Below the pieces are notes generated by a model that saw only the letters and a list, made by a program, of their open reading frames with translations, searched no databases and was not told where the DNA came from. A program made the position numbers and the translations under genes. Shown here piece by piece: positions 5,995-6,660 of a DNA stretch of 6,660 bases (position 1 is the first letter of the stretch; each line of letters opens with the position of its first letter). Origin of the DNA: an uncultured Erysipelotrichaceae bacterium (GTDB lineage: Bacteria > Bacillota_I > Bacilli_A > Acholeplasmatales > Anaeroplasmataceae); assembly GCA_902796895.1 (NCBI GenBank), contig CADBQV010000256.1:1-6660 (forward strand), in the 5' to 3' direction.

Positions 5995-6660
5995 ATGAAA
6001 AACACATTATATTTATCTTTCTTAGAGGATGATTTAAAAAAAGAAAAGGAAATCGAAAGTGGTCTTAAAAAGGAAGGCTTTGTTATTAAAACTGTAGATA
6101 GTAAGCAAGACCATGAAAAAATGGTAAGAATTACATTATTAAGAACAGATGCTGTAATTATTGCTTTAAGTGAAAAAACATTAAAGCTAGATGCTTTTTA
6201 TGGTGATATAGATTTAATAAAAAAATTCAATAGAACATCTACACCTACTATCTTTTTAGTACTTGAAAATAGTATTGATGATTTATATGATAAGATTTAT
6301 CGTAGTGATAAATATACTGATGATGAGGTTTTACGTGCAGATGACTTTAGAGATGCATTAGAACAAACAGGTTATATTTGTTATGATTCAAATGTTATTA
6401 TCAATTTAAAAAATCTTTTAATTGATAAAGGCTTACTTGAAGGTACAGAAAAAGAAGAAATTGAAACTAGTGAAGAAAAAGAAGAAAATAGCGAAAATAC
6501 ACCTTTAGAAAATGTAGAATCTAAAGAAGATAATAACGATGATCTAAATGTAGAATCTACAGATGAAGAAAATATAGAAGAGCCTAAAGAAGAACAAAAG
6601 GAAGAAAAAGAAGAATCATTTACCGATAGTTTAGCAGGTTTATTTATGTCAAGCCTAACT
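5995..6660 (+). CDS. TIR-like domain protein with acidic linker, 3' end outside window
   Basis: This is an open frame of 222 codons to the window edge with no stop. ATG 5995 is preceded by GAGGTGG (5980-5986) at 8 bases, and an in-frame TAA at 5989-5991 rules out an earlier start. Residues 1-145 alternate strands and helices as in a flavodoxin-like TIR fold. Strand TLYLSF (4-9) is followed by a helix with 'IESGLKKEGF' (20-29), then strand VIKTV. A helix leads to strand DAVIIAL (52-58), then SEKTLK (59-64), which matches the 'DAVI..LS..yl' pattern of bacterial TIR domains. Strand PTIFLVLE (84-91) and a last strand/helix YICYD...INLKNLLIDKG (128-146) complete it. In NADase TIRs a catalytic Glu lies about 12 residues after this Ser; here that place holds Asp71, so NAD cleavage is doubtful. 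Residues 150-208 are an acidic, Glu/Asn-rich disordered linker. A less charged segment (SFTDSLAGLFMSSLT) starts at 208 and may open a further domain or helix. The assignment is by pattern only, and other Rossmann-like signalling folds are possible. Confidence 0.6.
   Translation, partial: MKNTLYLSFLEDDLKKEKEIESGLKKEGFVIKTVDSKQDHEKMVRITLLRTDAVIIALSEKTLKLDAFYGDIDLIKKFNRTSTPTIFLVLENSIDDLYDKIYRSDKYTDDEVLRADDFRDALEQTGYICYDSNVIINLKNLLIDKGLLEGTEKEEIETSEEKEENSENTPLENVESKEDNNDDLNVESTDEENIEEPKEEQKEEKEESFTDSLAGLFMSSLT
6510..6559 (+). repeat. Short in-frame direct repeat in the acidic linker
   Basis: The 14-base sequence AAATGTAGAATCTA occurs at 6510-6523 and again at 6546-6559, exactly 36 bases (12 codons) apart. 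Both copies are in frame and encode NVES followed by Lys or Thr. It suggests that the linker grew by a small duplication that has since diverged. It is a minor feature of a low-complexity region. Confidence 0.45.

Noticed and set aside
1..6660. Mycoplasma-type code (TGA as tryptophan)
   Set aside because: Tryptophans are TGG, all stops are TAA and no in-frame TGA was noticed, so low GC alone does not support recoding.
1..6660. Mobile element, CRISPR array, tRNA or rRNA
   Set aside because: No transposase or integrase, spaced repeat array, or structured RNA gene was seen on either strand.

Overview
The window is a strongly AT-rich stretch of a low-GC Gram-positive-type genome. Coding sequence fills nearly all of it, every gene is on the + strand, and gaps are short. 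Ribosome binding sites are strong (AAGGAGG type), terminators are classic stem plus T-run, codons are A/T-ending and every visible stop is TAA. Tryptophan is TGG and no in-frame TGA was seen, so the standard bacterial code fits and the Mycoplasma code is not needed. This suits a Firmicutes/Bacillota lineage, perhaps an uncultured gut Bacilli/Erysipelotrichia-like or RF39-type organism. The taxonomic guess is inference only.

Layout: (1) 1-768 is the 3' part of htpG (bacterial Hsp90), closed by a strong terminator at 774-800. (2) 891-2657 is a MATE-family membrane exporter with unusual charged N- and C-terminal extensions. Its terminator (2646-2675) begins inside the last codons of the gene. 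(3) 2745-5890 looks like a four-gene operon with gaps of 8, 19 and 23 bases: a flavin reductase-like FMN-binding protein, a Nudix ADP-ribose pyrophosphatase, a DUF2974-type alpha/beta hydrolase with a GHSKGG nucleophile elbow, and a potassium-channel protein with a TIGFGD selectivity filter. It ends at a long hairpin terminator (5903-5933). (4) 5995-6660 is the start of a further gene cut by the window edge. It encodes an N-terminal TIR-like (Toll/interleukin-1 receptor-like) domain followed by a long acidic linker. It is preceded by a perfect 10-bp inverted repeat that overlaps its candidate -10 box.

Most of the window looks like ordinary chromosomal core and accessory-core content: stress chaperone, exporter, redox and nucleotide housekeeping, ion channel. 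No mobile element, CRISPR array, tRNA or rRNA was seen. The parts most worth a second look are the TIR-like gene at the right edge with its palindromic promoter region, the eight-helix potassium channel co-transcribed with a lipase-like hydrolase, and the MATE protein with charged tails. A functional link between the Nudix enzyme (ADP-ribose breakdown) and the TIR-like protein (a fold often linked to NAD cleavage) is possible, but it is speculation from proximity.
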